Below are positions 6,101 through 7,113 of a stretch of 7,113 bases of DNA, in pieces. The position numbers and the translations under genes were made by a program. This DNA comes from Elusimicrobiota bacterium (GTDB lineage: Bacteria > Elusimicrobiota > Elusimicrobia > 2-02-FULL-39-32), in assembly GCA_023249835.1 (NCBI GenBank), contig JAHFBY010000083.1, forward strand, positions 1-7,113. The letters are read 5' to 3'. Position 1 is the first letter of the stretch. Every line of letters begins with the position of its first letter. The notes under the pieces were generated by a model. That model was given only the letters and a program-made list of their open reading frames with translations, did no database searches and had not been told where the DNA came from.

Positions 6101-7113
6101 AAACTCAAATCAAAAATCGTGGTGCCGCCCGTTAATGTGCGCGTGCCTAAAACGTTGAGGAGACTAGGATCGTTGGCATAAAGAGTGAGCGGGAAGTTCG
6201 CGTTGGGATCAGGGTTCCACAAATTGTCCGTAGCATAAACCGTGACTTTATAGCTTGCCCCGGCCAAGAAATTTTGCGCGCCGTTGCTATTGTTGCTGTC
6301 TTGGTCGCGCAGCCCGTTTTTACCGGAATCGTTCGTGTTGGGACCTCCCAACACGTAGGGCGCTTTACCCACATTTAAAGTTTCTCCGGGCAACAACATC
6401 AAAAGCCTGGACGCTTGTCCCGGCGTTACGGTCAACACCGTTCCCGTGCTCGTGCCCAGAACTCCCGGACCAATGTCTGAAACCGTAATCCTTTGCGCGC
6501 CGGAAGAAACCAAAGTGAAAAAGAAGTCCGTTGACCCTAACGGCAAAACCGCGGACGATAGGCCCCGCGTGCCGCTGGGTTCGGTATCGTTAGGGTCGGA
6601 AGAAATCGCGCTTACCGAGGTGTTGGTGGTGGTGACTAAGTTCCAATATTGGTCAACGCTGCGTACCGTGGCCGTGGCAATAGATCCCACCGCAATCGAG
6701 TTGGGCGTGCCTGTTAAACCAAAGCTTGAACCCGGGTCCGCGGTTTCGCCTCCCATTAACACTTGCAACTGTAACGGAGAAAGCGGGTTAACTCTCACTC
6801 CCGCGGTGCGCGTGGAGTTTAGTACCGGGCTGCCGCCCGAAACATCGCTAACGCTAAAGAGGTGGCGAGGATAAACAGAAGATGAATCGCCGCTGGTGAG
6901 TTTGTGGTGAGTAGCGCGCAAGAAAGAAACGTTAAAGACCGTTGTTCCGCTCACCAACGGCTGCTGCACGTGCACGAAGTGCGGGTCAGAAGTGGTGGAA
7001 GCGGAACTTAAATCAATTGTTGCGGCAACCGCTGTGCGGTTCCAATAAATGTCCGTGGACCAAATTGAAACTGCAAAAGAAACTCCGGCAGTGCTGGTTA
7101 ATACTGATCCGGT
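1..7113 (-). CDS. Giant Ig-like tandem-repeat protein, internal fragment (both ends outside window)
   Basis: The minus-strand frame is open for all 2371 codons, starting in mid-repeat at base 7113 and ending in mid-repeat at base 1. It holds 17 complete and 2 partial repeats averaging 129 residues. Each has a PGET-type hallmark, a Gly/Pro-rich loop, an AGxxFxVTV-like strand, a D-x-x-x-N signature (19 of 19 repeats, usually aromatic before Asn), and later beta strands. The pattern resembles bacterial Ig-like or filamin-like beta-sandwich domains of surface proteins. Composition is rich in Thr, Ser, Val, Asn, Ala and Gly, with only two Cys. No signal peptide, membrane segment, anchor, coiled coil or catalytic motif is seen, as expected for the middle of a long extracellular stalk. 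Surface adhesion or a structural role is inferred from architecture alone. Start, ribosome binding site and stop are outside the window. Coding status is very secure; function is not. Confidence 0.95.
178..579 (-). repeat. Repeat R18, Ig-like unit (134 residues)
   Basis: The hallmark is PSETANPG with a 46-residue loop that includes HVYPLTRGATDIGK. Strand AGAPFNVTVRL and signature VDAFFNLS match consensus well. LYDTDPV follows, then HVITATATT. It ends with SQLHVLM. Confidence 0.86.
580..1029 (-). repeat. Repeat R17, longest and most irregular Ig-like unit (150 residues)
   Basis: The hallmark has drifted to PGQSLSQGAG, with a loop of 37 residues lacking GKTG. Strand VAGKQFNVTVRL and signature ADTFYNQV are clear. 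The extra length falls after the signature (LVVQLLSPADSAAE, GAGESEKVFNVVMHR). It ends with GLQLLV. Confidence 0.82.
1030..1425 (-). repeat. Repeat R16, Ig-like unit carrying the only two cysteines (132 residues)
   Basis: The hallmark is PGEVAAPG, followed by CDSAAGC. The loop is 41 residues. Strand VGTPFTVTVNI and signature TDQFWNIT follow, then TDINDTNPS. It ends with SRILVFL. No other cysteine codon is found in the reading frame across the window. Confidence 0.86.
1381..1401 (-). other. CDSAAGC cysteine pair in the R16 loop
   Basis: Two Cys codons (TGC and TGT) are separated by five residues just after the PGEV hallmark of R16. They could form a small disulfide loop if the protein is exported to an oxidising compartment. 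Confidence 0.55.
1426..1827 (-). repeat. Repeat R15, Ig-like unit of the GKWN subtype (134 residues)
   Basis: The hallmark is PGETRVQGKWN with a 38-residue loop (QPYGRSG). Strand FGATVYVV and signature VDSFYNFV follow, then NDTYDTNPG. The second half is less regular than in the N-terminal repeats. It shares the GKWN...PxG[RK]SG loop with R19. Confidence 0.86.
1828..2253 (-). repeat. Repeat R14, Ig-like unit with Asp/Asn-rich loop (142 residues)
   Basis: The hallmark is PGQTALPG and the loop is 46 residues, containing FGKTGEP followed by DRDGNNSNGIQ. The strand AGSAFSVTVNL and signature TDRFYNSV follow, then PFDPYDDPG. The second half is also long. The insert matches R3 in 8 of 11 core residues. 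Confidence 0.87.
2164..2196 (-). other. Asp/Asn-rich loop in R14, candidate calcium-binding motif
   Basis: The 11 residues DRDGNNSNGIQ have a D-x-D-x-N spacing similar to the start of EF-hand-like and thrombospondin type 3 calcium loops. The later acidic ligands of those families are not obvious, so metal binding is inference. Confidence 0.4.
2254..2625 (-). repeat. Repeat R13, Ig-like unit with degenerate hallmark (124 residues)
   Basis: The hallmark has drifted to PNEVSVPGSVTGKT with a 35-residue loop. QTAGVGFNVTINSVD and DNWFNPV follow, then TSDPYDAH, AGTTVFNFTL and SPGWVIRAST. An alanine run (GAAAAAKLQLLL) precedes the next hallmark. Confidence 0.88.
2626..2991 (-). repeat. Repeat R12, Ig-like unit (122 residues)
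   Basis: The hallmark PGETADPGSAAGKTG is near the consensus, with a 34-residue loop. TAG, strand SSAVTVNAV and signature DVFYNVV follow. DSDPYPAG and NGTTMFHYTL are clear. It ends with TKLQILI. Confidence 0.88.
2992..3366 (-). repeat. Repeat R11, Ig-like unit with Gly-rich loop insert (125 residues)
   Basis: The hallmark is PGETEDPGK and the loop is 44 residues, about ten longer than usual, with an added PPYDSGLSAGGGK. Strand B is AGSPFDITIRA and the signature VDLYWNRT, followed by EDPYDTD. The strand SPGWRLWAED has two Trp. Total length stays at 125 because the second half is short. Confidence 0.87.
3367..3741 (-). repeat. Repeat R10, Ig-like unit (125 residues)
   Basis: The hallmark is PGEQINEGSATGK with a 36-residue loop. 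GQTAGSTFTVTV and signature TDAGFNQV follow. The SDPYD region is expanded to EPSPYNDPYSY. A lysine-richer strand (NKATKVKAAG) stands out in a generally lysine-poor protein. Confidence 0.87.
3742..4134 (-). repeat. Repeat R9, Ig-like unit (131 residues)
   Basis: The hallmark is PGETADPGSVLGKT with a 35-residue loop. Strand B is ESWFPVTVNV, without the usual AG. The signature is TDKYWNRR, then QASDPYHT, and a strand with GWTLTVST. The hallmark DNA is identical over 24 bases to that of R2. Confidence 0.88.
4108..4131. repeat. 24-base direct repeat, copy in R9
   Basis: These 24 bases are identical to 6727-6750. They encode the hallmark GETADPGS with the same codons. A near copy lies in R12 from about 2965. 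The matches end abruptly on both sides. Confidence 0.85.
4135..4479 (-). repeat. Repeat R8, Ig-like unit, shortest in the window (115 residues)
   Basis: The hallmark has drifted to ANETNYPGSVAGKTG with a 34-residue loop. The signature is TDENWNIV, then QSADPYA and the strands SGTANLHFHTAG and NWTITAST. It ends with LKLQILV. The loop DNA nearly matches that of R13 over 23 bases. Confidence 0.88.
4480..4854 (-). repeat. Repeat R7, Ig-like unit (125 residues)
   Basis: The hallmark is PGETLLPGSASGKIG with a 34-residue loop. TQTAG precedes strand B, and the signature is TDRYFNYV. The later strands GGATTFDVIF and APGWRVTAST are clear. It ends with TKFLLLM. Confidence 0.88.
4855..5214 (-). repeat. 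Repeat R6, Ig-like unit (120 residues)
   Basis: The hallmark is PGETQNPGSVSGKTG, close to consensus. The loop is 36 residues, strand B is AGTTFQVTVKG and the signature is TDLQWNTV. The SDPYD stretch is replaced by GSDVYGSYPD. The second half is Thr/Ser-rich and ends with DRLMVIM. Confidence 0.88.
5215..5565 (-). repeat. Repeat R5, Ig-like unit with degenerate hallmark (117 residues)
   Basis: The hallmark has drifted to PSQTVVAGSSPGRSG, but the loop keeps the 34-residue spacing. Strand B is SAFTVTMRAVD and the signature is DSRFNRR. NSSDPNF and ASGWEV follow. It is one of the shortest units and ends with TRLLVLL. Confidence 0.87.
5566..5952 (-). repeat. Repeat R4, Ig-like unit (129 residues)
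   Basis: The hallmark is PGETREPGTVAGKSG with a 34-residue loop. The usual AG before strand B is missing (STVNVNMQVTL). The signature is VDAWGNIV, the one unit with Gly rather than an aromatic just before Asn, giving the more general bacterial Ig-like form DxxGN. An Asp-rich stretch (TDDASDSPDP) follows. Confidence 0.87.
5953..6390 (-). repeat. Repeat R3, Ig-like unit with long Asp/Asn-rich loop (146 residues)
   Basis: The hallmark is PGETLNVGK. The loop to the signature Asp is the longest in the window at 55 residues and contains NTNDSGKNG followed by DQDSNNSNGAQ. The strand ASYKVTVY and signature TDNLWNPD follow, then ANDPSLL and GGTTIFDLSL. The second half is also slightly long. Only R14 carries a matching insert. 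Confidence 0.87.
6274..6306 (-). other. Asp/Asn-rich loop in R3, candidate calcium-binding motif
   Basis: The 11 residues DQDSNNSNGAQ match the R14 loop at 8 positions and lie in the same place, between PGET and strand B. Upstream NTNDSGKNG adds further Asp and Asn. Calcium binding is inferred from the D-x-D-x-N spacing only. Confidence 0.4.
6391..6753 (-). repeat. Repeat R2, Ig-like unit (121 residues)
   Basis: The hallmark is GGETADPG, with Gly in place of the usual first Pro. The loop is the short 34-residue class (hallmark to signature Asp). The signature is VDQYWNLV, followed by SSDPND and a phenylalanine-rich strand (TDFFFTLV). It ends with SRLLMLL. Its loop shares an exact 24-base word with R9. 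Confidence 0.88.
6727..6750. repeat. 24-base direct repeat, copy in R2
   Basis: This is identical to 4108-4131 and encodes the same hallmark residues, although the flanking sequence of R2 and R9 is strongly diverged. Confidence 0.85.
6754..7113 (-). repeat. Repeat R1, Ig-like unit, N-terminally cut by window edge (120 residues)
   Basis: The visible part begins inside the loop (TGSVLTSTAG), so about a dozen residues including the PGET hallmark lie upstream. It has the signature TDIYWNR, then TSDPHF and SGTTVFNVSF. It is the most histidine-rich unit (HFVH, THHK, RH), which is unusual in this array. It ends with LQLQVLM before the next hallmark. Confidence 0.85.

Noticed and set aside
5953..6390. 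Frameshift or assembly join as an explanation for the extra length of R3
   Set aside because: The frame stays open on both sides, the insert is a whole number of codons, and R14 has a related insert in the same place.
6446..6874. Open frame of 142 codons on the plus strand
   Set aside because: Antisense shadow of R1 and R2. Similar words (PGSAVSP) recur in other plus-strand frames at each hallmark, which is expected from an antisense reading of a repeated motif.
1..7113. Tandem periodicity as a possible CRISPR array or satellite DNA
   Set aside because: The period is about 350-450 bases, the copies are diverged and differ in length by whole codons, and the pattern is clear only at protein level.

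Overview
The whole window is the inside of one very large gene on the minus strand. Read on that strand in the frame whose codons occupy plus-strand triplets 1-3, 4-6 and so on, all 7113 bases give 2371 sense codons with no stop. Neither the start nor the end of the gene lies in the window, so it is longer than 7.1 kb and its product is longer than 2371 residues. I saw no second gene, RNA gene, mobile element, CRISPR array, promoter or terminator; other open frames on either strand are shadows of this one.

The protein is a tandem array of diverged Ig-like beta-sandwich repeats, numbered R1 (N-terminal, plus-strand high coordinates) to R19 (C-terminal, low coordinates). Seventeen are complete and two are cut by the window edges. 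Each repeat, counted from one hallmark to the next, spans 115-150 residues (mean about 129). The order within a repeat is: a short strand such as LQVLVPGET; a Gly/Pro-rich loop of the type PGETxxPGxxxGKTG; a strand such as AGxPFxVTV; the signature D-x-x-x-N, usually with an aromatic before Asn (DIYWN, DQYWN, DRYFN); a stretch often containing SDPYD; a strand such as NGTTxFxVTL; a strand such as PGWRVTAS; and then the next hallmark. Repeats are diverged at protein level, so this is an old array, but a few nucleotide words remain shared between distant repeats.

The product is Thr/Ser/Val/Asn/Gly-rich and has only two cysteines in 2371 residues. This suggests a secreted or surface-exposed fibrous protein such as an adhesin, stalk or sheath component of a Gram-negative-type bacterium. 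No enzyme domain is visible. Base composition is roughly balanced. From memory, PGET...GKTG...AGTPFTVTV...D..WN repeats occur in large predicted surface proteins of Elusimicrobiota, Omnitrophota and similar uncultured lineages. I regard that as a plausible but unproven source.

The main points beyond the array itself are: the loop after PGET varies from 34 to 55 residues (P to signature D) and is long in all of R14-R19; R3 and R14 share an Asp/Asn-rich insert resembling a calcium-binding loop; R15 and R19 share a GKWN subtype; and the only two cysteines sit together in the R16 loop.
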